Origin: an uncultured Vampirovibrio sp.
Lineage (GTDB): Bacteria; Cyanobacteriota; Vampirovibrionia; Gastranaerophilales; Gastranaerophilaceae
Assembly (NCBI GenBank): GCA_910583875.1
Contig: CAJTXT010000008.1
Location: forward strand, 1-32,206
DNA: 32,206 nucleotides
Reading direction: 5' to 3'
Shown here: piece after piece, positions 15,756 through 24,204 of the stretch
Numbering within the stretch: the first letter of the stretch is position 1
Layout: each line of letters starts with the position of its first letter
The notes under the pieces: generated by a model
Seen by the model: only the letters and a program-made list of their open reading frames with translations
Told to the model about the DNA's origin: nothing
The model's database searches: none
Translations under genes and position numbers: made by a program

Positions 15756-15792
15756 AGTTCTAATATTAAAAATATAAATAGGAGTTTGGAAC

Positions 15793-16887
15793 ATGAAAAG
15801 AAATTATGATAGAGTTTACAATTTTTCAGCAGGTCCGGCTGTTCTTCCTGAGGAAGTTTTAAAACAAGCAGCTGAGGAAATGATGAATTATGATAACTCC
15901 GGCATGTCTGTAATGGAGATGTCTCACCGTTCAAAAACATTTGATAAGATAATTAAAACAGCAGAACAAGATTTAAGAGATTTATTAAATATTCCAGATA
16001 ATTATAAAGTATTATTTTTACAAGGCGGAGCTAATTTGCAGTTTGCAATGGTTCCTATTAACTTATTAAAAAATGGGGTTGCAGATTATATTGTTACAGG
16101 TCACTGGGCGAAAAGAGCTTATAATGAGGCTCTAAAATACGGTAAAATTAACAAAGTTGCATCATCAGAAGATAAAAATTTCTCATATATCCCTGATTGT
16201 TCTGACCTATCTATTTCAGAAGATGCAGACTATGTATATATATGCGAAAATAATACAATTTACGGAACAAAATTCCATACTTTGCCAAATACTAAAGGTA
16301 AAATATTAGTTTCTGATATGTCATCTTGTTTCTTATCAGAACCTGTAGATGTTACAAAATACGGATTAATATATGCCGGAGTTCAAAAAAATGTAGGACC
16401 GGCAGGTGTTCAAATAGTAATAATCAGAGAAGATTTATTAAGAGATGATTTACCAATCTGGTGTCCTACAATGATGAGTTACAAAACTCACGCTGATAAA
16501 GAAAGCTTATATAATACTCCTCCTGCTTATGGTATCTATATTTGCGGATTAGTTTTCAAATGGCTTAAAAAATTAGGCGGACTTGAAAAAATGAAAGAAA
16601 TTAATGTTAAAAAAGCTAATATTTTATATGATTTTCTTGATAATTCAAAAATGTTCAGAAGCACAGTTGAAAAAGATTCTCGTTCATTAATGAATGTTCC
16701 TTTTGTTACTGATAATGATGAATTAAATAAAAAATTCATAGAAGAAGCTGCAAAAGAAGGATTTATTCAATTAAAAGGACATAAAACAGTAGGCGGAATG
16801 AGGGCTTCAATATATAATGCAATGCCGATTGAAGGTGTTGAAGGTTTAGTTGAATTTATGAAAGAATTCGAAGCAAAAAATTCATAA
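15793..16887 (+). CDS. serC: Phosphoserine aminotransferase
   Basis: PLP enzyme that converts 3-phosphohydroxypyruvate and glutamate into O-phosphoserine (serine, and in some bacteria pyridoxal, biosynthesis). The 364 residues are full length. Diagnostic stretches are NFSAGPAVLPEEVL at the N-terminus, SGMSVMEMSHRSKTF, FLQGGANLQFAM, YICENNTIYG, the PLP lysine in YAGVQKNVGPAG, and GGMRASIYNA near the C-terminus. AGGAG lies 8 nt before the ATG. It is a single-gene unit, flanked by divergent glf and ended by a bidirectional terminator. No serA or serB is adjacent. Confidence 0.95.
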   Translation: MKRNYDRVYNFSAGPAVLPEEVLKQAAEEMMNYDNSGMSVMEMSHRSKTFDKIIKTAEQDLRDLLNIPDNYKVLFLQGGANLQFAMVPINLLKNGVADYIVTGHWAKRAYNEALKYGKINKVASSEDKNFSYIPDCSDLSISEDADYVYICENNTIYGTKFHTLPNTKGKILVSDMSSCFLSEPVDVTKYGLIYAGVQKNVGPAGVQIVIIREDLLRDDLPIWCPTMMSYKTHADKESLYNTPPAYGIYICGLVFKWLKKLGGLEKMKEINVKKANILYDFLDNSKMFRSTVEKDSRSLMNVPFVTDNDELNKKFIEEAAKEGFIQLKGHKTVGGMRASIYNAMPIEGVEGLVEFMKEFEAKNS

Positions 16888-16910
16888 AATAAAAATTCTT
16901 TATATATTAT

Positions 16911-16943
16911 AAAAAAGACCAATAGAATAAATTATTGGTCTTT
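16911..16943. terminator. Bidirectional terminator between serC and a glycosyltransferase
   Basis: An 11-bp perfect stem (16914-16924 AAAGACCAATA with 16933-16943) and 8-nt loop. The minus-strand product ends in a clear T run; the plus side is T-rich too. It serves two converging genes. Confidence 0.85.
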
Positions 16944-18041
16944 CTATTTTGTTTTTATTGTTATTTTTATACCCAGTATTCTTATAACTTTATACTTTGT
17001 ACCTAAGTGATTTTCGTTTTTTATTGAAAATATTTTTTCTAATAAATTATAATGTCTTTTGGTCGCTTTTATCATTGCTTTATATTCTTTGTCGCTAAGA
17101 ATTTCTTTGCATAATGATGTATACTTTTCTTTGTTTTCATTATCTATAAAATTATAATTATGACTTAAAATATGTATTTTGTATTCTTTAAAACTTTTTT
17201 CATATTCATTATAAAAATTATGATTAATCATATAATCTTTTAGTAGTTCACTATTTTTAAATACACCTAAACTTTTATCTGATATAGAATTTATAGCAGA
17301 ACCTTTTCTGATTCTATATGTATAAAGTACTTTATCTAAATATTGAATTTTTTCTGCATTAAATAAGATAATAAATGCAAATAATTGATCTTCACCTCTT
17401 TTTGTAGGAGAAAATGATGCGGAGTTTTCTTTTATAAAACTATTAGAATAAGCTCTTGTCCAAGGGTAAAATCTTATTTTATGCAGAAGATTTTTTTTCA
17501 AATCTTTTATGTTATAGAATTCATCTTTTTTTATTTTGAATTTGTGAACCTTTTTCAAATGATTGGTAAGGCTATAAATTTTTTCTGCTTTCGAACTTTC
17601 ATTATATGTTTTATAATTAAATTCAATTACATTGGTATTTGTAGCTTTAAAAGTTTTGTATAGGTCTTCAAGCATATTTGGTTCAATTAAATCATCAGGA
17701 TCAACAAATACAATATATTCACCATTTGCAATTTTTAATGCATTGTTTCTTGCAACACCTTGACCTTGATTTTCCTGTGTAATAACAATAAAACGTTTGT
17801 CCTTATTAGCAAAATCATTTAAAATTTGAAGTGAATTATCCGTAGAACTGTCATTGATACAAATGACTTCAAAATCTTGTAGTGTTTGATTTAAAATGCT
17901 ATTAAAGCATTCCGTAATATATTTTTCAACGTTAAAAACAGGCAATATTATAGAAAACTTAGGATTAGTATTTTCTTTATTTGCATAATTTTCTATGTTG
18001 CAAGAACACTTATCATCATTAAATTTTGAATTTCCAACCAT
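16944..18041 (-). CDS. Family 2 glycosyltransferase
   Basis: Second GT-A glycosyltransferase, 365 residues. After a 28-residue polar N-terminal extension come FSIILPVFNVEKYITECFNS, CINDSSTDNS and the metal site VFVDPDDLIE (near residue 116). The C-terminal half is Lys/Asn/Tyr-rich and soluble. It is similar in layout to the gene at 13439 but clearly diverged. Shine-Dalgarno is weak (AGG 9 nt before ATG); a later start at MLE-type codons is unlikely because the domain begins near residue 29. It stands alone between the serC terminator and the tRNA gene. It probably adds a sugar in surface polysaccharide or glycoprotein assembly; donor and acceptor are unknown. Confidence 0.85.
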   Translation of the reverse strand: MVGNSKFNDDKCSCNIENYANKENTNPKFSIILPVFNVEKYITECFNSILNQTLQDFEVICINDSSTDNSLQILNDFANKDKRFIVITQENQGQGVARNNALKIANGEYIVFVDPDDLIEPNMLEDLYKTFKATNTNVIEFNYKTYNESSKAEKIYSLTNHLKKVHKFKIKKDEFYNIKDLKKNLLHKIRFYPWTRAYSNSFIKENSASFSPTKRGEDQLFAFIILFNAEKIQYLDKVLYTYRIRKGSAINSISDKSLGVFKNSELLKDYMINHNFYNEYEKSFKEYKIHILSHNYNFIDNENKEKYTSLCKEILSDKEYKAMIKATKRHYNLLEKIFSIKNENHLGTKYKVIRILGIKITIKTK

Positions 18042-18128
18042 ACTTGCAACCTGTTTTATTCGAAACTAAATAATTATTTAATAGGTAAGAACCCAGTTCG
18101 AATCCATAAACTTTTATCTGAAAATAAA

Positions 18129-18205
18129 TGGCGTGCCTGGAGGGATTCGAACCCCCGACCTTTTGGTTCGTAGCCAAACACTCTATCCAGCTGAGCTACA
18201 GGCAC
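18129..18205 (-). tRNA. tRNA-Arg (anticodon ACG)
   Basis: Complete cloverleaf on the minus strand: acceptor GTGCCTG pairs with CAGGCAC; the D arm contains AGCTCAGCTGGATAGAG; anticodon loop CTACGAA (18167-18173) carries ACG, read as ICG after deamination; the T arm has GGGTTCGAATCCC. Discriminator G and an encoded CCA (18129-18131) complete 77 nt. Confidence 0.97.
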
Positions 18206-18276
18206 ATATATAAAATTTACTATTTTATCATACAACAAAATTTTATATTTACAAGTAATTTCTTGTTAATTCAAGC

Positions 18277-18299
18277 AAAAAAAAAGCTGCATCGCAGCT
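18277..18299 (-). terminator. Terminator of the small RNA
   Basis: 6-bp GC-rich stem (AGCTGC / GCAGCT), 3-nt loop, followed on the minus strand by nine T's. No protein gene on that strand lies just upstream, so the terminator itself argues for a short RNA transcript. Confidence 0.85.
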
Positions 18300-18338
18300 A
18301 ATACTTAATAATCTTGGGAGGAGATTTGGGGATTTGTT
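18277..18338 (-). ncRNA. Probable small RNA with CCUCCCA loop, Yfr2/Cyano-1-like
   Basis: Minus-strand transcription unit of about 60 nt. A TATTAT -10 box (18350-18345) and weak TAAACA -35 (18373-18368, 17-bp spacer) predict a start near 18338. The RNA would fold AAUCU-CCUCCCA-AGAUU (18326-18310), a 5-bp stem presenting an anti-Shine-Dalgarno-like loop, and end with the terminator AGCUGC-GAU-GCAGCU (18299-18285) and nine U's. No open reading frame fits. Length, C-rich loop and terminator resemble the cyanobacterial Yfr2 family as I remember it, which is abundant and pairs with ribosome-binding sites. Identity is an inference; existence of a short terminated transcript is well supported by the sequence. 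Confidence 0.65.
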
Positions 18339-18481
18339 ACAACTATAATAATTCACTTTTATTAAAATGTTTATATTTTTAAATATAATTTTAATAAAAA
18401 TTTACATTCTATTGATTTTATTTTTATTTTTTACTGGAAAAAAACTTCTGTTTTTTTTACAATCATGTATAGAGGTGGAAC

Positions 18482-20047
18482 ATGTTTAATAATTTATTTA
18501 TAGTTATAATGACAATTTTATTTATATATATTGCTCTTTTTACCGTGTATTATGCAGTAATCGTAGCAATGAGTATTTTGCCTCCGAAAAAACAAGATGA
18601 TGAGCAAGCAATAAAAAAACATAATAATTTAATTGTAATTATATATGCACATAATAATGAAAAAACAGTAGTTAATCTTCTTGAACAGTTAAATAAACAG
18701 GATTATCCAAAAGGTAATTATCAAACACATATAATTTTAGATAACTGCACAGATGATTCATCTAATAAGTTAGAATTTGTTGGCGGTGCAAAATTATGGC
18801 GTTTGACTGATGATGCTCCCATTGGCAAAGATAAAGCTGTTTCTTGGCTTTTAGAAAATTTATTATCCTTTAAAAAAGTCGATGGATATGTCTTTTTAAA
18901 TGCAAATAGAATAGTGAAAACTGATTTTCTGTCAAAAGTAAATGATGCACTTCAAAATAATAGTGTTGTAGTTGGATCTACAGATATTTTTCTTGAAGAT
19001 GCTGATTTCTATGAAAAAGTTTGGTCTAACGTAAATGAATATAATGTTAATATTATGAAACTGGGACGTTCTCGTTTGGGATTACCTGTTCCTATTGATT
19101 CAGATATTACGGCTATTAAACATGAAGTTTTGGAAAAGGTACAATGTATTGATTTTAAAGATGCTAATGCTGAATTAAAATATTCATTCCTTCTTACAAG
19201 TGTAAACCATATTCCAACATTTGTTCCGGAAATTAAAACTTATGTTTCTTCAATTGATTATGAATTAAGACGACCGGATTTTTCTTTTAAAATGTCTTTA
19301 TTTAGACATTGTTTAAATTTAAAAGTTTTCTCTAATTATAAATTCGCAGAGTTTCTTTTATCTTTGTTTAAACCAAATCCTATAGTTTTAATTGCAATGC
19401 TTGTTGTTATAGCAACATATTCTTTTAATTATTATTTTGTATTTGATTTTCCGTGGTCTGTATTTTTAGCTGTTGTATTAGCAGCTGCATTTGGATTTTC
19501 AGTACATAAAACAAACCAGTATATAAAACCATTGGGATATTTAGCAATGTGTCCTGTTTATACATTAGCAAGTGCATTATCTCAAATAAAAATATTTAAA
19601 AAATTATTTAGATTCTTAAAGAAAAAACAAGCTGTTGATGTAGAAAAAATAACTGTTCCTGTAAGTGTTACCAACGGAAGGAATGTATTTCCATGTACAA
19701 TGGATTTAATATCTGAAGATGGATTTAAAAAGGCTGTATTTAGATATAAAAATAAAAAACAAGAAACTGCTCAAAGTTATGTAAGAATGTGTGATGCTGT
19801 TAAAAATATTTCTGATATATTAGAACAACATGGTTTTAGAATGAAAATATGCCAATCTTGTGCTTATTTCTCACCTAAAATTGATGGTACAAATAATATG
19901 GTAAAAGGGTATTGTAATCAAAAAGCGGTAGAAGATTCTTCTTGTGTTGATTTACCTGAAACAATATTATGGTCTTCTTGTGAATATTATATCCCTCAAG
20001 AAGTAAATAATGTCATAGATATTTCAAGTTATATTAAGAATCGATAA
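18482..20047 (+). CDS. Membrane glycosyltransferase-2-like protein with altered active site and Cys-rich tail
   Basis: 521 residues. An N-terminal membrane helix (5-32) precedes a GT2-like domain: IVIIYAHNNEKTV, the conserved DNCTDD (87-92) and GKDKAVSWLL (115-124). The position of the metal-binding DAD is FLNANRIV (N140-A-N142), so both aspartates are Asn. Two or three membrane helices follow (about 308-360). The tail has C457-x2-C460-x17-C478-x9-C488-x11-C500, enough for a zinc or Fe-S site, in no family I can name. GAGGTGG lies 3-4 nt before the ATG. It may be a catalytically inactive or repurposed glycosyltransferase that binds a nucleotide sugar or partner at the membrane. Confidence 0.75.
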   Translation: MFNNLFIVIMTILFIYIALFTVYYAVIVAMSILPPKKQDDEQAIKKHNNLIVIIYAHNNEKTVVNLLEQLNKQDYPKGNYQTHIILDNCTDDSSNKLEFVGGAKLWRLTDDAPIGKDKAVSWLLENLLSFKKVDGYVFLNANRIVKTDFLSKVNDALQNNSVVVGSTDIFLEDADFYEKVWSNVNEYNVNIMKLGRSRLGLPVPIDSDITAIKHEVLEKVQCIDFKDANAELKYSFLLTSVNHIPTFVPEIKTYVSSIDYELRRPDFSFKMSLFRHCLNLKVFSNYKFAEFLLSLFKPNPIVLIAMLVVIATYSFNYYFVFDFPWSVFLAVVLAAAFGFSVHKTNQYIKPLGYLAMCPVYTLASALSQIKIFKKLFRFLKKKQAVDVEKITVPVSVTNGRNVFPCTMDLISEDGFKKAVFRYKNKKQETAQSYVRMCDAVKNISDILEQHGFRMKICQSCAYFSPKIDGTNNMVKGYCNQKAVEDSSCVDLPETILWSSCEYYIPQEVNNVIDISSYIKNR

Positions 20048-20141
20048 TTGTTACAAATTGTGAAAAAATTTTCCCTTTAATTTAAGTTTTTATGACAATC
20101 TGCCGATATATATTAATGTATAAATAGAAAGTGGAGAAAAA

Positions 20142-20876
20142 ATGGGATTATCTTCATCACAAGGCAGATTGTTAATGTTGACCTCAAGGTTGAGTGATAT
20201 TGAGCTTGGTGAAACAATGATTTCGCAAAGACAGAATCAATTAGCAATGGAATCTGAAAAGACAGCCAAAGAATATAATGAAGCAGTAAGTAACTATAAA
20301 TTGACAATTAAAGTTACGGACCCTAATGAAACATTAGGTTATAAATCTCAAGATTTAAATTTTAAAAATATGGCTGCAATGGGTTATCTTGTTACCGATG
20401 CAAAAAATCAAATATATTTGCAGAAAGATGAAAATGGAGAATGGATTATTCCGCAAGATATTAATGGAAATGATTTATTATCTATTGATTCTTCCGGTAA
20501 AGCTGTAATCGGAAATGCAAATTATAATATTGTAGATGGTAATGATTACTTATCAAAATCAGATGTATTACAAAATTCTATATTAAATGGCAGATTATTC
20601 GTATTTGATTCGGCTAACTCCACAGAAGGAATATCAATGACTATGCTTCAGTCTCAAACAGATGTTGAATATGTTCTTGATACAAGTGATGATACAGAAG
20701 CTCAAAGTAAATATGAATACGAATCAGCAAGGATTGCCCGTCAGGATAATCAATTAGATTTGGAACTTCAACAGCTTGAAACTCAGCATGCTGCAATTAT
20801 GAAAGAATATGATTCCGTAAAAGAAGTAATTAGCAGTAATGTTGATAGAACATTTAGCTTATTCTCAGACGGTTAA
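20142..20876 (+). CDS. Coiled-coil protein of the MGLSSSQGRLLML type, function unknown
   Basis: 244 residues without signal peptide or membrane segment. Helical coiled-coil-like regions at both ends (about 10-55 and 195-235, with QLDLELQQLETQHAAIMKEYDSV) flank a beta-rich middle containing KDENGEWIIPQDINGND. That layout (pairing N- and C-terminal helices around a globular insert) recalls flagellin or hook-associated proteins, but no flagellar genes are here, so this is only topology. I recall proteins with the same opening from Gastranaerophilales genomes. GGAG 6 nt before the ATG supports the start. A strong terminator follows, so it is a single-gene unit. Confidence 0.72.
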   Translation: MGLSSSQGRLLMLTSRLSDIELGETMISQRQNQLAMESEKTAKEYNEAVSNYKLTIKVTDPNETLGYKSQDLNFKNMAAMGYLVTDAKNQIYLQKDENGEWIIPQDINGNDLLSIDSSGKAVIGNANYNIVDGNDYLSKSDVLQNSILNGRLFVFDSANSTEGISMTMLQSQTDVEYVLDTSDDTEAQSKYEYESARIARQDNQLDLELQQLETQHAAIMKEYDSVKEVISSNVDRTFSLFSDG

Positions 20877-20896
20877 TAAATAATGAATAAAAGATT

Positions 20897-20926
20897 AAGG
20901 ACGAATTTTTAATTCGTCCTTTTTTA
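20897..20926 (+). terminator. Rho-independent terminator
   Basis: 11-bp perfect stem (AAGGACGAATT / AATTCGTCCTT), TTT loop and T tract, 20 nt after the stop of the 20142 gene. Confidence 0.9.
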
Positions 20927-21018
20927 TTACAATTTGTTACTAAATAATTAATAGCTTTTAATAAAAAGCAATTATTTTTTTTGTGAGTTTTAATATTAAT
21001 ATAAGGGGCGAAGTTTTA

Positions 21019-23223
21019 ATGATTAATAATATTAATTCTCCAAATAATTATCAAGTTTCAAGTTCAGGATTGAAACAAGATGATATTCAGAAAACACTTT
21101 CAAAATCTAAACAAGCTGTTTCTGATAATTTTGAAAGTAATTCTGCTGTAAAAACAGTCGGAGGAACTAAAGATCCGGATGTAATGAGAAAAACTTTATT
21201 GTTATTGCCCCCTCTAGTAGTTGCTAATCGTTTTGTAGATAAATTAATTGGCGGCACAGAAGAAAAAAGCATACTAACAAAAGTTGCTAATATTGGAGAT
21301 AAAATATCTAATGTTCTTCATTTAGATAAGCTTGTTTCAAATGAAACAGGTTCTAAAGTTTCTAACTTTATGAAGAATAATAGATTTTTTAAATATTTCT
21401 CTAATGATTTTAAAGCTGTTCCCAAAACATCTATGGCGAAAAGCCAAACTATGGCGGAAAAATATTCTCAAGAATTATTATCAAATCTTACAGAATTAAA
21501 ATATAATCCAAATTTTGCAAATTTATTTGGTACTGGTCGAGATGCTTTATCTCAAAAAACATTACAAGCATTAGAAAAATTAGGACCATTAAAAAATGCA
21601 ATAACAGATGATTATCTTGTTTCTGTAATGAATGCATTGGAAGACTTAGCGGTTAAGTCAATTGACGATGTTGATAAAAGTGCAATAGCAAATCTTCAAT
21701 CTAAAATTGTTGACTTCGCAGTTAAAGCTTCAGAAGGTAATGTATCTTCAACAAAAGGTTTGGCTGATGATATTGCGTCAGTTTTATCTAAATTCATGAG
21801 TAATGATAAATATAAAGATGTTGTTTTATCGTCTAAAGACGAAACTATAAAAGTTTTATCATCTGTATCTAAAAAAACTTCATCAACACTTGGAACAGAA
21901 CAAATAATTGGAGTTGTTGATGATATTATGTCAAAAGGTGTTGATACAATAAAACAAGGCAGTTTAACATCTGACCCTGTAAATTTATCAACATTACAAA
22001 ATAAACTTAAAGCATCAAGTTCTAAACTTGGCAAAACCGGTATAGGAAAAGGACTTGCAAAAGGAACTTTAAAAGCTAAAGATGTAATTACTTTTGGCGG
22101 AGGTTTACTAAGCCTTGCATTTACTGCTAATGCTATAATTCAAGCTTCAAAAGCAGCAAAAGAAGCACCAAAAGGTGAAAAGAAAAGTACATTTATGCAT
22201 GTTCTTTCAGAACAATATATTGGTATGATTTTATTCCAGCCAAGTATAAATTTATTATATAAAGCTGGCGGTAATAAATATAGAGGTATGACAGAAGCAG
22301 GCAGAGCTGCATTAAAAGATTTAATTGCAAAAACTAATGCCGATGAAACTATTACAAAAGAAGCTTTAAAAGTTGCAAAAATCCAAAAAGATTTATTAAT
22401 AAAAGGTGTTGATAAAGACAAAGTTGCAAGACTTACAGGAAAAGGATTAGCAGAAGTTAAAACAGCTGCCAAAACATTAAAAAATGAAGGTGCAAAATTA
22501 AAATTCTGGGAAAAACCTTTAAAATTCATGGGAAGAATTCTTGATACAGGCTTAGATAAAATGAAAAAACCAAAATTCGCTAAACTTCCTGTATTAGGAA
22601 AAGTTAAAATTCCTCAACCAACATTAAAAGGATTTATAGGCGGTTTAGGCAGATTTGCATTAATTATGTTTGTTATACAACCGTTTATTCAAAAACCTAT
22701 TACAAAACTATGTCATAAGATTTTTGGTAAGCCCGAAACTTATTTGAAAAAACAAGAAGCATCAAGTTCTGCGAATAATGCACAGCAACCTCAAACTAAT
22801 GCTGTTCAACCTAATGTACAACAACCGGTTATTCAAAATCCTGCAGAATCAGTCAATAACAATATAACTTCAGAAACTAATTTAATAAAAAAATGGACTT
22901 TATCTCCTATAGATGAAGCTAATAATCAGCCTCAAGTACAGGTGCAGCCACAAACAGTTGCTAATAATACTTCGGCTCCTGCCCCAGCTGCAGCAATAAG
23001 TAACGCTCAAACTGTGTCTCAACCGCTTGAACCTAAACAAAGTGAAGAAATTCCTGCTTTAAATATATTTAATAAAGATAAAAAAGCTGAAAAATCGGAA
23101 AGATATATTCCTTCAATTACTCCGGCTCAGGTTGAAGATAATGAAGCTGCACTTCAAGCTGAAGTAAATTCAATTTTAAAAAGCACAGATTCTATAATTG
23201 CAAATTCTAAGAAGTATTTATAA
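21019..23223 (+). CDS. Large lineage-type protein with hydrophobic segments and Pro/Gln-rich tail
   Basis: 734 residues, unrecognised. Start chosen at ATG 21019 (MINNINSPNN) with AAGGGG 10 nt upstream; a GTG at 20983 has no ribosome site. Regions: a polar Ser/Lys-rich N-terminus; hydrophobic LLLLPPLVVANRFV (about 60-75); a long helical Lys/Ser/Asp-rich part to about 340; hydrophobic stretches near 356-380, 400-415 and 538-558; and a C-terminal third rich in Gln, Pro, Asn and Ala. No catalytic motif is visible. The amphipathic and hydrophobic segments suggest membrane association without a classical signal peptide. It ends directly at the xerD promoter. Possibly a cell-surface or effector-like protein; no evidence decides this. 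Confidence 0.7.
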   Translation: MINNINSPNNYQVSSSGLKQDDIQKTLSKSKQAVSDNFESNSAVKTVGGTKDPDVMRKTLLLLPPLVVANRFVDKLIGGTEEKSILTKVANIGDKISNVLHLDKLVSNETGSKVSNFMKNNRFFKYFSNDFKAVPKTSMAKSQTMAEKYSQELLSNLTELKYNPNFANLFGTGRDALSQKTLQALEKLGPLKNAITDDYLVSVMNALEDLAVKSIDDVDKSAIANLQSKIVDFAVKASEGNVSSTKGLADDIASVLSKFMSNDKYKDVVLSSKDETIKVLSSVSKKTSSTLGTEQIIGVVDDIMSKGVDTIKQGSLTSDPVNLSTLQNKLKASSSKLGKTGIGKGLAKGTLKAKDVITFGGGLLSLAFTANAIIQASKAAKEAPKGEKKSTFMHVLSEQYIGMILFQPSINLLYKAGGNKYRGMTEAGRAALKDLIAKTNADETITKEALKVAKIQKDLLIKGVDKDKVARLTGKGLAEVKTAAKTLKNEGAKLKFWEKPLKFMGRILDTGLDKMKKPKFAKLPVLGKVKIPQPTLKGFIGGLGRFALIMFVIQPFIQKPITKLCHKIFGKPETYLKKQEASSSANNAQQPQTNAVQPNVQQPVIQNPAESVNNNITSETNLIKKWTLSPIDEANNQPQVQVQPQTVANNTSAPAPAAAISNAQTVSQPLEPKQSEEIPALNIFNKDKKAEKSERYIPSITPAQVEDNEAALQAEVNSILKSTDSIIANSKKYL

Positions 23224-23252
23224 TTAACATTTATCCAAATAAATGATAAAAT
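23224..23252 (+). promoter_or_regulatory. Promoter of xerD, likely leaderless
   Basis: TTAACA (23224-23229) starts right behind the previous stop codon; a 17-bp spacer leads to TAAAAT (23247-23252). The ATG at 23259 is 6 nt further, where transcription should begin, and no Shine-Dalgarno exists. Confidence 0.65.
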
Positions 23253-23258
23253 CGTTTT

Positions 23259-24125
23259 ATGTTAATTCATTATATTTCACAGTATATGGAATATTTGCAG
23301 ATAGAGCGTGGTTTGGCTGAAAATACAATTTTAGCCTATAGAAGTGATTTGTATTCTCTTTCTGATTTTCTCCAAATTCAAGGGCTTGATGAAATATGCG
23401 AAATTCAACGTATTCATTTAAATTTATATATAAAACACCTATATGATAATAAATATACGCCAAGAAGTATAACTAGAGAAATTGCGTCGATAAAAGGTTT
23501 TTTTAAGTGGTTAAGTATTAACGATATCATAAAGCATAATCCTGCACTTGCTATTGAACAGCCCAAATTGCCCAAAAGATTACCAAAAGTTTTATCTATG
23601 AATGAAATACTCGATTTGCTAAACTCGAGTATGACTTTAATGGATAAAGCAGTTTTAGAACTTTTATATGCCGCTGGATTAAGAGTATCTGAACTTGTAA
23701 ATATACAGGCTAATAATATAGATTTAAATGCAAAATATATTAGATGCATAGGTAAAGGCTCAAAAGAGCGTATTGTTCCAATTGGAAATAAAGCCTGCAT
23801 AGCATTAAAAAAATATTATAAAGAAAGAGAATATATTATAAAAAAATTTAATCTGTCTTCTAAATATTGTTTTATCAAAGAAAATGGTAAAAAACTAACA
23901 AGGCAAGATGTATATACATTTATAAATTCATTAGGAAAAAAAATAAATAAAGATATTTCGCCCCATACAATCAGGCATTCATTTGCCACCCATTTACTAG
24001 AGAATGGTGCGGATTTAAGAGTTGTTCAAGAACTTCTTGGACATAGTGATGTTTCTACTACTCAGCTATATACTCACATTAGTAAGAAGAGATTAAAAGA
24101 AATTTATTTTTCAATAAATAAATGA
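23259..24125 (+). CDS. xerD: Tyrosine recombinase XerC/XerD
   Basis: Site-specific recombinase of 288 residues, the normal size for XerC/XerD. The N-terminal SAM-like core-binding domain (1-90: YMEYLQIERGLAENTILAYR, TPRSITREIASIKGFFKWL) precedes the catalytic domain. All catalytic residues are visible: R142 in AAGLRVSEL, K166 in GKGSKERIVPIG, H236 and R239 in PHTIRHSFATHLL, H262 in LGHSDVSTTQ and nucleophile Y271 in LYTH. The likely role is resolution of chromosome dimers at a dif site. The sequence looks somewhat more XerD-like, but I cannot separate XerC from XerD with certainty. There are no phage or integron genes nearby that would suggest an integrase. Confidence 0.88.
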   Translation: MLIHYISQYMEYLQIERGLAENTILAYRSDLYSLSDFLQIQGLDEICEIQRIHLNLYIKHLYDNKYTPRSITREIASIKGFFKWLSINDIIKHNPALAIEQPKLPKRLPKVLSMNEILDLLNSSMTLMDKAVLELLYAAGLRVSELVNIQANNIDLNAKYIRCIGKGSKERIVPIGNKACIALKKYYKEREYIIKKFNLSSKYCFIKENGKKLTRQDVYTFINSLGKKINKDISPHTIRHSFATHLLENGADLRVVQELLGHSDVSTTQLYTHISKKRLKEIYFSINK

Positions 24126-24204
24126 TAAAAATCTTTACACAGCTAGCAAACTTTTTCTTTACACGCGTTTATATTATCGAAAATAAAGTTATTTAAGGTT
24201 CGCT

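Noticed and set aside
18090..18106. GTTCGAATCC on the plus strand beside the tRNA gene, like a T-arm fragment or attachment site
   Set aside because: Only ten bases match, no pairing arm is present, and no integrase or element boundary follows; chance or a very old remnant.
18311..18390. Plus-strand GGGAGGAG as the ribosome site of a short peptide gene
   Set aside because: No ATG, GTG or convincing TTG follows at the right distance, and the same bases are better explained as the loop of a minus-strand RNA.
20041..20141. Promoter of the 20142 gene
   Set aside because: ATGACA at 20092 and TATAAA at 20119 are 21 bp apart and other pairs are too close; no convincing combination.
18330..20940. 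Scattered TGTTAC/TTACAA motifs as HLR1 or NtcA-type sites
   Set aside because: The required second half-site and spacing are absent, and such words are frequent in AT-rich DNA.
23259..24125. Recombinase as the integrase of a mobile element
   Set aside because: Length and motifs match housekeeping XerC/XerD, and no phage, plasmid or cassette genes or flanking repeats are seen.
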